The notes beneath the pieces were generated by a model. The model ran no database searches. It worked only from the letters and a program-made list of their open reading frames with translations, and was not told the origin of the DNA. Source: CALBPI01 sp963922335 (GTDB lineage: Bacteria > Pseudomonadota > Gammaproteobacteria > Steroidobacterales > Woeseiaceae). Taken from it: DNA of 64,000 bases. Positions 48,779 through 58,792 of the stretch are shown here, one piece after another. The DNA is taken from contig CAWUIB010000002.1 of the NCBI GenBank assembly GCA_963922335.1, forward strand, positions 124,001-188,000. The letters are read 5' to 3'. The number at the start of each line of letters is the position of its first letter. The first letter of the stretch is position 1. The position numbers and the translations under genes were made by a program.

Positions 48779-50218
48779 TCAGGCAGTACCGCCAACCGTG
48801 ATTTCGTCGATCAACACCGTCGGCTGACCGACGCCGACCGGCACGGATTGGCCCTCTTTGCCGCAGACGCCAACACCGCTGTCGAGGCGCATATCGTTGC
48901 CAACCATGCTGATACGATTCATCGCCTCCAGACCGTTGCCGATCAACGTAGCACCTCGAACTGGCGCACCGAGTTTGCCGTCCTCGATCAGATACGCTTC
49001 GCTGGCCGAAAAAACAAAGTTGCCAGACGTGATATCGACCTGACCGCCACCAAAGTTGGGTGCGTAAATGCCACGCTTCACCGAAGCGAGAATTTCCTCC
49101 GGGTCATGCTTACCGTTGCGCATGTAAGTATTGGTCATCCGCGGCATGGGCGTGTGTGCAAACGACTCTCGCCGGCCGTTGCCGGTGCTTTGCGTGCCCA
49201 TCAGTCGCGCATTGTGTTTGTCCTGCAGGTAGCCCTTCAGAATGCCGTCCTCAATAAGCACCGTACACTGACTCGGTGTGCCTTCGTCGTCCATGCTGAG
49301 CGAGCCGCGCCGGTCGGGAATTGTGCCGTCGTCCACGATCGTGCACAGGGGCGAGGTGACCTGTTCACCCAACTTACCGCTAAACACCGATGTGCCTTTG
49401 CGATTGAAGTCTCCCTCTAGTCCGTGACCGACCGCCTCATGTAGCAACACAGCCGGCCATCCCGGCCCAAGCACGACGGGCATCGGGCCTGCTGGAGACT
49501 GAACGGCATCAAGCAACACCAACGCCTGTCGAACCGCCTCGCGGCCGTACTGCATACCGACCTCCAGATTGGCGAGCGCGTCGAGGCCAAACCGACCGCC
49601 TCCACCTGCAAACGCCTGTTCGCGACGATCCCCATCTCGCACGATGACCGTGACGTTCATACGGACCAGTGGTCGAGCATCGGCTGCGAAAGTGCCATCA
49701 GCGGCCGCAACGAGAACATCGTCGTGACTGGCCATCATCGTCACGATGACCTGCTCTACCCTGGGGTCCAGTTCACGTACTGCGGCATCAATTGCCTTCA
49801 ATGTGTCCGTCTTCTGTGTGTCGCTTACGGAACTGAGCGGGCTGCTATCGCCGTAAAGTGGCCTCACACTGCTTCCACTCAGTACGGGAAGGTTGCCGTC
49901 CTGCCCTTGACGAGTAATTGCGCGCGCCGCGTTCGATGCACTTAGCAGCGCATCGAGTGCGATATCGTCCGAGTAGGCGAATCCCGTCTTCTCGCCGGAG
50001 ATCGCTCGAACCCCAACACCCTGATGACGGGCATAACCCGCATCCCGCACGACGCCATCCTCAAGCGTCCAGTGCTCGCGCTCACTGATCTGAAAATACA
50101 GATCCGCGCTATCGAGGCGTCTTTGCATGAGTTGGCCGAGGACACGGCCTAGATTGGCCTCGGTCAGCTCCGCACGTTCGAGAATTCGGTTAGCGGCGAG
50201 TTGTTGCATTTCACTCAT
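48779..50218 (-). CDS. tldD: Metalloprotease TldD
   Basis: TldD is the catalytic subunit of the TldD/PmbA(TldE) zinc protease. The 479-residue protein has the zinc motif HEAVGHGLEGDFNRKGTS (H-E-x3-H). Other family parts are WTLEDGVVRDAGYARHQGVGVRA, LQDKHNARLMGTQSTGNGRRESF, RMTNTYMRNG and the C-terminal GKEGQSVPVGVGQPT. It ends the long minus-strand run after yhdP, whose stop it overlaps by one base. In E. coli the order maf-rng-yhdP-tldD is the same. The PmbA partner is encoded upstream at 43.5-44.8 kb. Confidence 0.97.
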   Translation of the reverse strand: MSEMQQLAANRILERAELTEANLGRVLGQLMQRRLDSADLYFQISEREHWTLEDGVVRDAGYARHQGVGVRAISGEKTGFAYSDDIALDALLSASNAARAITRQGQDGNLPVLSGSSVRPLYGDSSPLSSVSDTQKTDTLKAIDAAVRELDPRVEQVIVTMMASHDDVLVAAADGTFAADARPLVRMNVTVIVRDGDRREQAFAGGGGRFGLDALANLEVGMQYGREAVRQALVLLDAVQSPAGPMPVVLGPGWPAVLLHEAVGHGLEGDFNRKGTSVFSGKLGEQVTSPLCTIVDDGTIPDRRGSLSMDDEGTPSQCTVLIEDGILKGYLQDKHNARLMGTQSTGNGRRESFAHTPMPRMTNTYMRNGKHDPEEILASVKRGIYAPNFGGGQVDITSGNFVFSASEAYLIEDGKLGAPVRGATLIGNGLEAMNRISMVGNDMRLDSGVGVCGKEGQSVPVGVGQPTVLIDEITVGGTA

Positions 50219-53200
50219 TAGCGGTCTCGGTTATCGGTATCCAACAGGCATCCTGCGAGATCGGAAGTCGCCACGAACCGGTCGACATCTGTGCGGTCGA
50301 TCGAGGGCTCGTCCCAGCTTCCGTTGATCTGATAGTACACCTCAGTCATCCCCTGAAGTGGCTTCTTGAAAATCTGGCTAAACAACAACAACGCGGCACC
50401 GACTTGGGGACCCGCAACGACCGCCCCCACTGCTGGCAGCGTATTGCCAACCTTGACGCTGATTACTGCCGTCTGGTTGTAATTGCGTTTGAACAGACTC
50501 GCGCGGCCGATCACCCCCACGTCAGCCGCTGGACTCTGCAATGCGAGATTGCAGGTGAACGCATCGCCGTTCACCATCCGGAAATCACCCGCTATTTCCT
50601 CAAAGGTGAATCCTTTTCGGAACACATCACTGAAGTCGAGAGACAGTCTTCGCGGGAGCTCAACGAGGCTGAGCAGGCCAACGACCCTGCCCGCGCCGGG
50701 GTCCAGTTCCTCGAGGGTACCGTCACTAATTTTGAGCTTCGCTTCGCCGTCGAGGGATTCCAGAAAATCAGGCCCGGGCCCACCATCCCAGCTAACGTCG
50801 AACACGCTCTCCAGGGAATCAGCCCCAATACCCGGCGCATACCCAAGCTGCGCCATCATTCGCCCAACGCTCGAGCTTCGGAGAATGCCCTCGAGCCGCG
50901 TTATCGAACCGGCTTCGACCGTCTCATCTGCCAACCAGCTTCCGGTGGCAGTCATTGTGAAAGCATCGCTTGCCGTGGCGATGCTATTGGCCTGAAGTCC
51001 ACCTTCCACCCGATCGATTTCGGCCTCGAGAACGCCGAACTCGCGCACGCCGAGCGCGAATGACTCAGCTCTCAATCTGATTGCGGGAATCTGTCGCGGA
51101 TCGACCTCACCGCTCGCTAACGGATCGGCCTCGAGTAACGCGACTCGTTGCATGTCGAGAACCACCGGATCACTGCCATCCAATTTGGAGGGCATCGAAA
51201 CGGTCCCGGAAACCGTGGGACCCTGAACATCGATCAACCAGTCCTCTCCAGAGCGCTGCAGCGTGCCGCTCACATCTCGAATGCGTTGCCCGAAGAGATA
51301 GAGGTCGCCCACTTCAACCGCGACCGACTGAAGTAATTCCATGATGCCGGTCTCTCGATCCCCGCGCAGTGCGAGCCAATCGCTTAGCCGTAACCGATCG
51401 ATCGATCCGTCGACAAACAACCCGGGAACTGATGATCTCAACGCTTCGCCTGCGCCCAGGTGAATCGTAGCGCGATCAAATTGCAGTGGTCCGGTATCGG
51501 ATCGCTCAAACTCGGCGACGACATCGACAGCGGGCGCCATCGTCATTCGCGCCTCCAGCTTCTCTGCAATACTGAGTGATAGGGTAGTCGACTTCTCGTC
51601 TTCCGCGGACTTGCCAACCGGATACGGAAGATCGACCGAAATCCCGTCCAGATTGGTCTCAAGCGCCAGCGTAACGGGCAATGGACTTTCCGGTTCAGGC
51701 TCATCGAGCCGTCGTTTCGGGAGCTTCAAGCGAGCAGCGAATGCTGCGGCGCCGTCGACCTTTCCCTCGATGGGTAGCTGGAACACCCGAACCGCCTCGC
51801 TACCAATCAATGTTCCGTTGGCTTCCAACAAGAGACCACTTTCATCCCCAGCGGGCATCACGTCGATCTCTACTGCGGCGCCCATGAGTTGCGCCTCGAC
51901 CGAATCCGCGTAGGCGCCCTTACGATCAAAACGAACTTCACCATCGATTTCCGACAAACCAAACGGCAGGTAATCCAGTGCAAAGGTGCCGTCCTCGGTC
52001 TCCAACTCAGCGTCGAACACAAACTCTCTAACGCGTTTTAGCGGTACGCGAAGAGAGACCTCGTACTCGGCGTTACCACCGAGCTGCATCTTGTCGATTT
52101 GGCCACCCAGCAGTCTTTCAATCGGAGAGCTCGCCGCAAAGACTTGCAGATCGGCCAGTGGTGCCTCGCCTTCGGTGTCGATCAAGAGCTCTCCCGACCT
52201 CAAATCATCGAAGCGAACGTTGGCATCCCGAAACGGAACGTTGCCCGACATACCGGAATTTTGGCGCGTGGAGAGCGAAAGGCCATCCAGTTCGACGACA
52301 GCACGAACCCCCGTAAGTCTCGGCCACTCACGGGCGTATCGCATCACGATGTCTTCGCTGACCGCACTGGCGCGGAATACACCACCACCATCTGCGAAGG
52401 GGAATTGCGCCAGCGGCCCGGACAGCTTGAAATCGCCTGACACAACTCGGCCGGACTCCACCGCTTGGGTGAGCCAATCGACGAGCTTTGGTTGCATCAC
52501 TGCTACAGGTAGAAACTGTTTGGCGTCGTTAACATCGCCGAGTGACCACTGCGTATCGACGTCAACCGTCCGTACGCCGACAGTCGTGTCGAGATCGATC
52601 TCGAGGGTAGCGGTCGCATCGAGACTGCGTGAGCGCATACGCACCGCATCGGAAACCACACTGATTACGTCGCCACTGCGCCGCCATATCAAAGTGCCCG
52701 CCAAGTCATCGATCGCGACGGTGTCAGCGAACAGGGCCGGCACGCTGACCTCCGCCGCCTGTGAGTCCAGCGTCAGGCTTCCGGTTTCGTCGGTCATTCG
52801 AAGTGTGCCGGTCAGATTGGAAAATCCCGGCAGGCCGTAGACGGGTGCCACGGACAATCCAACGTAATCGAGGTTGAGCTCAAAGTCCTGCAGCGTCCCC
52901 GACATTGCAGACAATTCCTCACCGGCCTGGTCGAACTCGAGAAACCCGTCACCGTCGACGATAGTGCCGGACAACCGTGATTCAAGAACAGTTCGGGCCG
53001 CCTCTTGCGGAAGGAACGATGACAGGTACGGAAGATCGTAGACGGTCATGTTCGCGACATCGAACTCAATGCGCGGACGCTGGACCGAATCGTTCAGGCT
53101 AAGTCGCATCGATGCAGCAGGCCAGCTGCGATCTGCAACACCGACGATGAAATCATCCACCGCACACAACCACCCGGTGTCCGTTCGAGTAAGCTCTGCG

Positions 53201-54120
53201 CGTCCGGACACCTGGGACTGCTCCCCACCGTCGGGCGGCGTCAGCGAAGCTGCATCCAGCACGACAGAAGCGGCTTGAGGCCGGCCGTCCTCCCAATCGA
53301 TATCCACAGCAAGATCAGCGCGCCCACTGCGCGGCAATCGCCAATCGGGCGGAAGAAACGCGTGCGCAAGGTCCGCCGAAATCGCGTTGAGATCAGCGTG
53401 TGCGCGCCAGCTACCATTGAGCAGGCCCGAAACGCTTTGCTCGGTCAACTGTCCGTTGGCGAAGAAATCGATTCGACTCTGCGAGCCGTCACGACGACGT
53501 AGTGCGGATTCTACGGTGACGGAGTCCTTGTCCAACTCGACCCGTCCGTTGGTAAGGTCGATGACCAATGGATCACGCCCGGTGAGACTATCTGTGTAGA
53601 CCACACTGACATCGCTAATCCGGATATCGATCGACTCATCGAAGGGCAAACTACTGAGATCAGCCTCGCTCACGCTGTCGAGCGTGAGATTCCTGTCCGC
53701 GTTCCCACTTTCGAATCTGTGGTTTTGCAGGATCCATCCCGTCTCGTCTCGCTCCAGAGTCGCAACGACACCGCGCGCATCGATGTGGCGAATGACCGCG
53801 GTACGCTGGAACGCGAGCGCGCTAAATGACACGCCAACAGCAAGTGTTTCGATTCGGATCGGCTCAATTTCCTGACCCTGAATATTCGGTCCGAGCACCA
53901 CGTTATCGAAAAGAATCTCAGGTCCTCGCCAACGCCAGCGGGCGTCGATCCGATCAAAGCGGACATCTCCATTGAGTGCCTCCGCCATTCGCGCCTGAAT
54001 CTCATCGCGGTACTCTGGCAACTGCGGCATCGCAAGACGCATTGCACCCACGCCTAACGCCACCAACACGAGCACCGTGGCGAAGAGGTAGAACAACAGT
54101 TTGCGCAGCTTCTTGAGCAT
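50218..54120 (-). CDS. yhdP: AsmA-family giant periplasmic protein YhdP
   Basis: YhdP, with TamB and YdbH, moves phospholipids between the inner and outer membranes. The 1300-residue protein has an N-terminal membrane anchor (about 7-27, LLFYLFATVLVLVALGVGAM) and a very long beta-rich repeat region (DUF3971 and AsmA-like). The C-terminal AsmA_2 region is LKISDGTLEELDPGAGRVVGLLSLVELPRRLSLDFSDVF. Length compares with 1266 in E. coli. It lies 5 bases after rng and overlaps tldD by one base. Confidence 0.95.
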   Translation of the reverse strand: MLKKLRKLLFYLFATVLVLVALGVGAMRLAMPQLPEYRDEIQARMAEALNGDVRFDRIDARWRWRGPEILFDNVVLGPNIQGQEIEPIRIETLAVGVSFSALAFQRTAVIRHIDARGVVATLERDETGWILQNHRFESGNADRNLTLDSVSEADLSSLPFDESIDIRISDVSVVYTDSLTGRDPLVIDLTNGRVELDKDSVTVESALRRRDGSQSRIDFFANGQLTEQSVSGLLNGSWRAHADLNAISADLAHAFLPPDWRLPRSGRADLAVDIDWEDGRPQAASVVLDAASLTPPDGGEQSQVSGRAELTRTDTGWLCAVDDFIVGVADRSWPAASMRLSLNDSVQRPRIEFDVANMTVYDLPYLSSFLPQEAARTVLESRLSGTIVDGDGFLEFDQAGEELSAMSGTLQDFELNLDYVGLSVAPVYGLPGFSNLTGTLRMTDETGSLTLDSQAAEVSVPALFADTVAIDDLAGTLIWRRSGDVISVVSDAVRMRSRSLDATATLEIDLDTTVGVRTVDVDTQWSLGDVNDAKQFLPVAVMQPKLVDWLTQAVESGRVVSGDFKLSGPLAQFPFADGGGVFRASAVSEDIVMRYAREWPRLTGVRAVVELDGLSLSTRQNSGMSGNVPFRDANVRFDDLRSGELLIDTEGEAPLADLQVFAASSPIERLLGGQIDKMQLGGNAEYEVSLRVPLKRVREFVFDAELETEDGTFALDYLPFGLSEIDGEVRFDRKGAYADSVEAQLMGAAVEIDVMPAGDESGLLLEANGTLIGSEAVRVFQLPIEGKVDGAAAFAARLKLPKRRLDEPEPESPLPVTLALETNLDGISVDLPYPVGKSAEDEKSTTLSLSIAEKLEARMTMAPAVDVVAEFERSDTGPLQFDRATIHLGAGEALRSSVPGLFVDGSIDRLRLSDWLALRGDRETGIMELLQSVAVEVGDLYLFGQRIRDVSGTLQRSGEDWLIDVQGPTVSGTVSMPSKLDGSDPVVLDMQRVALLEADPLASGEVDPRQIPAIRLRAESFALGVREFGVLEAEIDRVEGGLQANSIATASDAFTMTATGSWLADETVEAGSITRLEGILRSSSVGRMMAQLGYAPGIGADSLESVFDVSWDGGPGPDFLESLDGEAKLKISDGTLEELDPGAGRVVGLLSLVELPRRLSLDFSDVFRKGFTFEEIAGDFRMVNGDAFTCNLALQSPAADVGVIGRASLFKRNYNQTAVISVKVGNTLPAVGAVVAGPQVGAALLLFSQIFKKPLQGMTEVYYQINGSWDEPSIDRTDVDRFVATSDLAGCLLDTDNRDR

Positions 54121-54125
54121 GTTGA

Positions 54126-55625
54126 TCAGATCAGTACGACGTCATATTGATCAGGAGCGAACAGGCGCTCTGCCTGAAGTCGCACATTCTTGTCGATGAA
54201 CCCCGACAATTCAGCAAGTCCGCCGGATTCCTCGTCAAGCAACAACTCGATCACGTCCTGGTGCGCCACGATCAAGAGCTCCTCAAAACTGAACTGCCGA
54301 TGTTGGCGAAGAATTTCACGGAAGATTTCGTAGCAGACGGTCTGCGGAGTCTTTACCGAACCACGACCGTCGCAAGTCGGGCAGGCATCACACAATATAT
54401 GTTCAAGGCTCTCGCGTGTCCGTTTACGTGTCATCTCCACAAGCCCGAGCGGAGACAGCGGCATTACCTGGTGTTTGGCCGGATCCGATGCGAGCGCACG
54501 CTCCAGCGCTTGCAGCACGTTGTTGCGATGCGAAACATCCGCCATATCGATAAAGTCGATGATGACGATCCCCCCCAAATTTCTGAGTCGCAGCTGACGC
54601 GCGATCGCCACGGCCGCCTCAAGGTTGGTGCGATAGAGGGTTTCTTCCTGAGTTCGACTGCCAACAAAAGCGCCGGTATTCACATCCACGGTTGTCATCG
54701 CTTCGGTCTGGTCGAAGATCAGGTAGCCCCCCGACTTGAGCTGCACCTTGCGGTCCAGCGCGCGGGCAATCTCCTCGTCGACCCCATGCAAATCAAATAT
54801 TGGACGTCGACCTTTATAAAGCTCTACCTTTTCAGTGAGCTCCGGCAGGAAGCTTTCACAAAACGCTCGCATCCGATTGAACTCGGTTTGTGAGTCAACC
54901 AGTATCCGCTCAACATCGTGTTGCACACGGTCGCGAATCACCCTGACCGTGAGTGGCAGGTCCTCATGCACAATGCGCCCGGCCGATGTGCTGCCGGCTT
55001 TCGCCCGGATTCCCTCCCACAAACGATTCAGGAACAGCATATCGGCCCGCAGGGCATCATAGCTCGCACCTTCGGCCGCAGTTCTGACGATATAACCATC
55101 AGGCGAGCCGTCCGGAACAAGCTCACCCAGAATTTCGCGCAGTCGTTCCCGTTCGATGTCGTCCTCGATTCTCGCCGAAACACCGAGACTCTCATTACCG
55201 GGCATCATGACAAGATAGCGCGACGGAAGCGTCACGAACGTGGTCAACCGTGCGCCCTTGGTGCCCATAGGATCCTTGAGCACCTGCACCAGGATTTCGC
55301 CACCCTCGGTCACCAGATCGCTGATCGCCGGTTGTTCCAGCGGGAACGACATCGTCGCATCGCCAGGATCCTCGTCCTGGCCTTTGGAAATATCAGAGGC
55401 ATGCAGAAAAGCGGTACGTTCAAGTCCAATATCGATAAACGCAGCCTGCATGCCCGGAAGCACCCGCTTGACCTGGCCCTTATAGATGTTGCCGACCAAC
55501 CCGCGCCGCGACTGGCGATCGATAAAGACCTCTTGCAGCACGCCGTTCTCAACGACTGCGGCCCGCTGCTCCCGCGGCGTGACGTTCAACAGAATTTCCT
55601 CTGTTGTGGACGGTGTTTGCGTCAT
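54126..55625 (-). CDS. rng: Ribonuclease G
   Basis: RNase G processes the 5' end of 16S rRNA and degrades some mRNAs. The 499-residue protein has an S1 domain (about 38-130, GNIYKGQVKRVLPGMQAAFIDIG), the RNase E/G catalytic core with GGYLIFDQTEAMTTVDVNTG and LRNLGGIVIIDFIDM, and the zinc-link motif CDACPTCDGRGSV. Its N terminus lacks the long C-terminal scaffold of RNase E. It overlaps the maf stop by 4 bases. Confidence 0.96.
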   Translation of the reverse strand: MTQTPSTTEEILLNVTPREQRAAVVENGVLQEVFIDRQSRRGLVGNIYKGQVKRVLPGMQAAFIDIGLERTAFLHASDISKGQDEDPGDATMSFPLEQPAISDLVTEGGEILVQVLKDPMGTKGARLTTFVTLPSRYLVMMPGNESLGVSARIEDDIERERLREILGELVPDGSPDGYIVRTAAEGASYDALRADMLFLNRLWEGIRAKAGSTSAGRIVHEDLPLTVRVIRDRVQHDVERILVDSQTEFNRMRAFCESFLPELTEKVELYKGRRPIFDLHGVDEEIARALDRKVQLKSGGYLIFDQTEAMTTVDVNTGAFVGSRTQEETLYRTNLEAAVAIARQLRLRNLGGIVIIDFIDMADVSHRNNVLQALERALASDPAKHQVMPLSPLGLVEMTRKRTRESLEHILCDACPTCDGRGSVKTPQTVCYEIFREILRQHRQFSFEELLIVAHQDVIELLLDEESGGLAELSGFIDKNVRLQAERLFAPDQYDVVLI

Positions 55626-56248
55626 TGGAGACTCTCAACTGTATTCAAGACCGATACACCGGCTTGTTCGAGGAGTGCGGCGGTTTCAAAAACCGGCAAA
55701 CCCATAACGGCAGAGTGGCTGCCTTCAATCCGTTCCACGAACACACCACCGAGCCCCTGTATGCCGTAGGCGCCGGCCTTGTCCACAGGTTCACCGGTCT
55801 CCCAATACGCTGTGATCTCCGCGTCGTGGAGATCGCGGAACTTGACGCGGGATGTCACTACTTGGACTTGGGTCGAAGACTCCGGGGTGGCAACCGCAAC
55901 ACTCGTATGGACCTCATGCCATTGCCCGCTCAAGGCGCGCAACGTGCTCGTAGCGGCCGCAAGATCGAACGGCTTGTCATGAATCTGCTCGGCAGTGGCT
56001 ACGGCAGTATCTCCTGCGATAACGCACAGTCCGGCAGCGCGATCGTCGATGCGACCAGTCGCCACCTTTTCGCGAGCGAGTCGAGCGACATAGTCCTTCA
56101 CCGGCTCATCCGGTAAACGCGCCTCATCGATTTCAGATCCGACTCGAACGACCGCCAGGCCGAGTGACTGCAGTAACTCGCGCCGTCGCGGCGACCCTGA
56201 GGCCAACGCAACCGTCCCTGTGAATCGATTTTTCGCTGTATCAGTCAC
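55622..56248 (-). CDS. Maf/YhdE-type nucleoside triphosphate pyrophosphatase
   Basis: Maf proteins hydrolyse dTTP, UTP or modified nucleotides to monophosphates and can slow septation. The 208-residue protein has VALASGSPRRRELLQSLGL, the SEIDEARLPDEPVKDYVARLAREK block, VIAGDTAV and the C-terminal GAYGIQGLGGVFVERIEGSHSAVMGLPV. Position before rng indicates the YhdE subgroup (dTTP/UTP). The GTG at 56248 overlaps the rlmH stop by 8 bases; a longer frame to 56308 is less likely. Confidence 0.92.
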   Translation of the reverse strand: MTDTAKNRFTGTVALASGSPRRRELLQSLGLAVVRVGSEIDEARLPDEPVKDYVARLAREKVATGRIDDRAAGLCVIAGDTAVATAEQIHDKPFDLAAATSTLRALSGQWHEVHTSVAVATPESSTQVQVVTSRVKFRDLHDAEITAYWETGEPVDKAGAYGIQGLGGVFVERIEGSHSAVMGLPVFETAALLEQAGVSVLNTVESLQ

Positions 56249-56705
56249 GATGGTAGGGATGTCCTTCGAGAATCGAGTGTGCCCTGTAGAGTTGTTCGAC
56301 AAGTACAAGGCGAGCCAGTTCGTGCGGAAGTGTTAATGCCGACAACGACCAGATCTCGCTGGCCGACGCCCGCGCTGCATCGGAAAAGCCGTCAGGCCCG
56401 CCAATCGCCAATGCCAGATCGCCGCCCTGCTCCTGATGCACGCCCAGACGGTCGGCCATCGTCCGACTGGTCAGTGCCTTGCCGCGCTCGTCCAGAAGTA
56501 TTAAGCGCGCAGTATCCGGCATACGTTTGCGAAGACGCTCCCATTCGTCCGTCTTTCGCTGAGCGGCGTCGCCCTGCTTGCGCGATGGCGGCATAAGTGC
56601 CATCTCGAAGGCCCAGGCGCGCGGCAGTCGCTTGACGTAGCGCTGTTCCGACTCAACAAGCCACGCCGCCGGCTTACCGGCAAACGCGAAGACCTTGATG
56701 TGCAC
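56241..56705 (-). CDS. rlmH: 23S rRNA pseudouridine-1915 N3-methyltransferase RlmH
   Basis: RlmH is a small SPOUT methyltransferase that modifies pseudouridine 1915 in helix 69 of 23S rRNA. The 154-residue protein (155 in E. coli) has LILLDERGKALTSRTMADRL, DLALAIGGPDGFSDAARA and the C-terminal LTLPHELARLVLVEQLYRA with RAHSILEGHPYHRD. It overlaps the rsfS stop by one base. nadD-rsfS-rlmH is the conserved order. Confidence 0.97.
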   Translation of the reverse strand: MHIKVFAFAGKPAAWLVESEQRYVKRLPRAWAFEMALMPPSRKQGDAAQRKTDEWERLRKRMPDTARLILLDERGKALTSRTMADRLGVHQEQGGDLALAIGGPDGFSDAARASASEIWSLSALTLPHELARLVLVEQLYRAHSILEGHPYHRD

Positions 56706-57037
56706 TACTGGGCTTCTTCTTGTTCCCGTACTAGATCGGGTGGAATGTCCCAGAGCTTTTCAAGATTATAAAACTCACGCACACGCGGCAGCATGACGTG
56801 CACGAGCGCGTCCTGCAGGTCGACCAGCACCCAGCCACCCTCGCCGTCACCTTCCACGCCAAGCGGCCGGTGGCCGGCCTGCTTCATGGTTTCAACGAGG
56901 TTTTGGGCAACGGATTTCACGTGGCGGTCTGAGGTACCGCTGGCGATTACCATGAAATCGGTCATGCTGGTGAGTGCGCGGACATCGATCTTGCGGATAT
57001 CCTGCGCCTTGGCGTCTTCCAGGGCTGAGACGATCAT
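56705..57037 (-). CDS. rsfS: Ribosomal silencing factor RsfS
   Basis: RsfS binds L14 and blocks subunit joining during starvation. The body shows DIRKIDVRALTSMTDFMVIASGTSDRHVKSVAQNL, then RPLGVEGDGEGGWVLVDLQD and VHVMLPRVREFYNLEKLWD, as in the family. The start is unclear. ATG at 57037 gives 110 residues but trims about ten residues that align with the first helix of E. coli RsfS (ETEAIADM is conserved in character). Upstream only a GTG at 57133 inside nadD is a standard start, so an unusual codon such as ATT may be used. Confidence 0.92.
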   Translation of the reverse strand: MIVSALEDAKAQDIRKIDVRALTSMTDFMVIASGTSDRHVKSVAQNLVETMKQAGHRPLGVEGDGEGGWVLVDLQDALVHVMLPRVREFYNLEKLWDIPPDLVREQEEAQ

Positions 57038-57063
57038 GTCAGCAATCGCCTCGGTTTCAATGG

Positions 57064-57765
57064 TTACGATGGGTCTGATCCTCCCTCTGTCTGGTTGCGG
57101 GTAGCCGTGTCGTCCATACCGATACTGTAGCACTTTGCCTCGTCCAGCAGTTCCCTAACCCGCTCCGGCAAGAGGTAACGCGGATCAATACCCTTACTGA
57201 TGAGCGTGCGGATGCTGCTGGACGAGATTTCGAGCTGTGTGACCTCATGAATATAGATCGCGCCAGCACTGGTTTTGTGCAGGTCATCCACCAATTCGGT
57301 GCCTCTGTCGCGCACCAAAGTCCCAAGTGCACCCCGGCTAGGCGCTTTCCAACCCGGCCGATGCGCTACAACCACATGAGCCAGCTTCAGAATATCGCGC
57401 CAGCGATACCATTTCGGCAGGCTCAGAAACGAATCCATGCCCAGGAGCAGGCAGATGGGCACCGCGTCGAGCTCCTCACGCAACGACTCCAACGAGTCGA
57501 CTGAATATGACAAGCCTGAGCGCCGCACCTCGCGATCATCAAGCACGAAGCCAGGTTGGTGGCCGATGGCAGCTTTCAACATGCGCACCCTGAGGTCGGC
57601 ATCGGCAATCGGCGCCGCCCGGTGGGGTGGATTACCCACCGGCATAAACCGAACCTGTCTGAGACGCAGCGCATGCAGCAACTCATAAGCAGACCTCAGG
57701 TGTCCAAAGTGAACCGGGTCAAAGGTACCGCCGAAAATACCGACCGGGGCCGAACGCGCGTTCAT
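57064..57765 (-). CDS. nadD: Nicotinate-nucleotide adenylyltransferase
   Basis: NadD adenylates nicotinate mononucleotide to deamido-NAD, used by both de novo and salvage routes. The 233-residue protein has the nucleotidyltransferase motif GIFGGTFDPVHFGHLRSAYE, PVGNPPHR and the C-terminal IHEVTQLEISSSSIRTLI (I-S-S-S-x-I-R). It lies one base after holA. It would complete a tryptophan-to-NAD path if quinolinate is made from the kynurenine operon product. Confidence 0.97.
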   Translation of the reverse strand: MNARSAPVGIFGGTFDPVHFGHLRSAYELLHALRLRQVRFMPVGNPPHRAAPIADADLRVRMLKAAIGHQPGFVLDDREVRRSGLSYSVDSLESLREELDAVPICLLLGMDSFLSLPKWYRWRDILKLAHVVVAHRPGWKAPSRGALGTLVRDRGTELVDDLHKTSAGAIYIHEVTQLEISSSSIRTLISKGIDPRYLLPERVRELLDEAKCYSIGMDDTATRNQTEGGSDPS

Positions 57766-57766
57766 A

Positions 57767-58792
57767 TCAAGCCGCCGACATCAGCGCTCGCCCCGTGGCG
57801 ATCTGAAACACTATTTCGGTCAGCAGTCGCCACGGATCCTCCCGCAGCCGCCCTTTGGCCGCGGCGTCGGCTTGCTCGCACTTGACCAGAAGACTTGCGA
57901 GTGAGTGTGCATCTTGGCGCTCAACCGCCGCGTGCAATAAAGGTTGCCGCGTCTTCCAGACCCGCTGGGCGGATGAAGCGCTCGCGAAAGACGCGCCGGC
58001 ATCCATTGCATCCCGCACACCGGCCAACAGGCGCACTTCGCGAACTAACGACCACAGCACCAGCACGGGAACCACGCCTTCCTGCTGAAGGTTGCGCAGC
58101 ATCCTGAGGGCCCTCTGCGCACGACCGGACAACGCCTCATCCGCGAGCAGGAATACATCGAACCTCGCGCTATCCCCCATCGCCTCGCCGATCTGCTCGG
58201 CGGTAAGGGCCTGCCCTGGATAGAGCATGGCGAGCTTGTCGATTTCTTGCTTCGCTGCAAGCAGGTTCCCCTCGACGCGACGTGCCATCTGCAACACTGC
58301 GTCCCGCTCGGCAGTCAACCCTGCCTGCGCGAGACGAGCATTAATCCAGGCAGGGAGGTCCTTGGCTTGCAATGGCCAAATACGTACCAGTGCGCCGCCT
58401 GCATCGATGGCCTTCACCCACTTGGCGTTGATTCCCGAGCCGCTCAATTTCGGCACGGAGACAACAACCATCGTAAGTTCCGGCATCGATGCCGCGAGCT
58501 CGCCGAGGATTTTCGCGCCCTTATCGCCGGGTTTACCCGTCGGCAGTCTGAGATCGATGAGCCTGTGCTCGGCGAATAATCCTAACGCCTGGGTAGACGC
58601 TTGAAGGCCCTCCCAGTCGAATCCACGTTCTGCGACCATGAGTTCCCGCTGCTCAAAACCGTGGGCTTTTGCTTCAGCGAAAATCAGGTCGCGCGCTTCT
58701 GAAACCAGCAGAGGTTCATCGCCGCTTATCAGGTAGATGTGCGCCAGCCCCTTGCGGAGCGTCGCCTGCAGTCTGTCAGGGCTGACTTTCAA
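57767..58792 (-). CDS. holA: DNA polymerase III delta subunit HolA
   Basis: HolA is the clamp-opening subunit of the DNA polymerase III clamp loader. The protein has the family start RLQATLRKGLAHIYLISGDEPLLVSEARD and VEGNLLAAKQEIDKLAMLYPG. The C-terminal collar region includes LRMLRNLQQEGVVPVLVLWSLVREVRLL. The TTG at 58792 gives 341 residues (343 in E. coli) and a proper N terminus; the longer frame to 58840 is not homologous. It overlaps the Trm112-like gene by 17 bases. lptE, which often precedes holA, is not here. Confidence 0.93.
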   Translation of the reverse strand: MKVSPDRLQATLRKGLAHIYLISGDEPLLVSEARDLIFAEAKAHGFEQRELMVAERGFDWEGLQASTQALGLFAEHRLIDLRLPTGKPGDKGAKILGELAASMPELTMVVVSVPKLSGSGINAKWVKAIDAGGALVRIWPLQAKDLPAWINARLAQAGLTAERDAVLQMARRVEGNLLAAKQEIDKLAMLYPGQALTAEQIGEAMGDSARFDVFLLADEALSGRAQRALRMLRNLQQEGVVPVLVLWSLVREVRLLAGVRDAMDAGASFASASSAQRVWKTRQPLLHAAVERQDAHSLASLLVKCEQADAAAKGRLREDPWRLLTEIVFQIATGRALMSAA

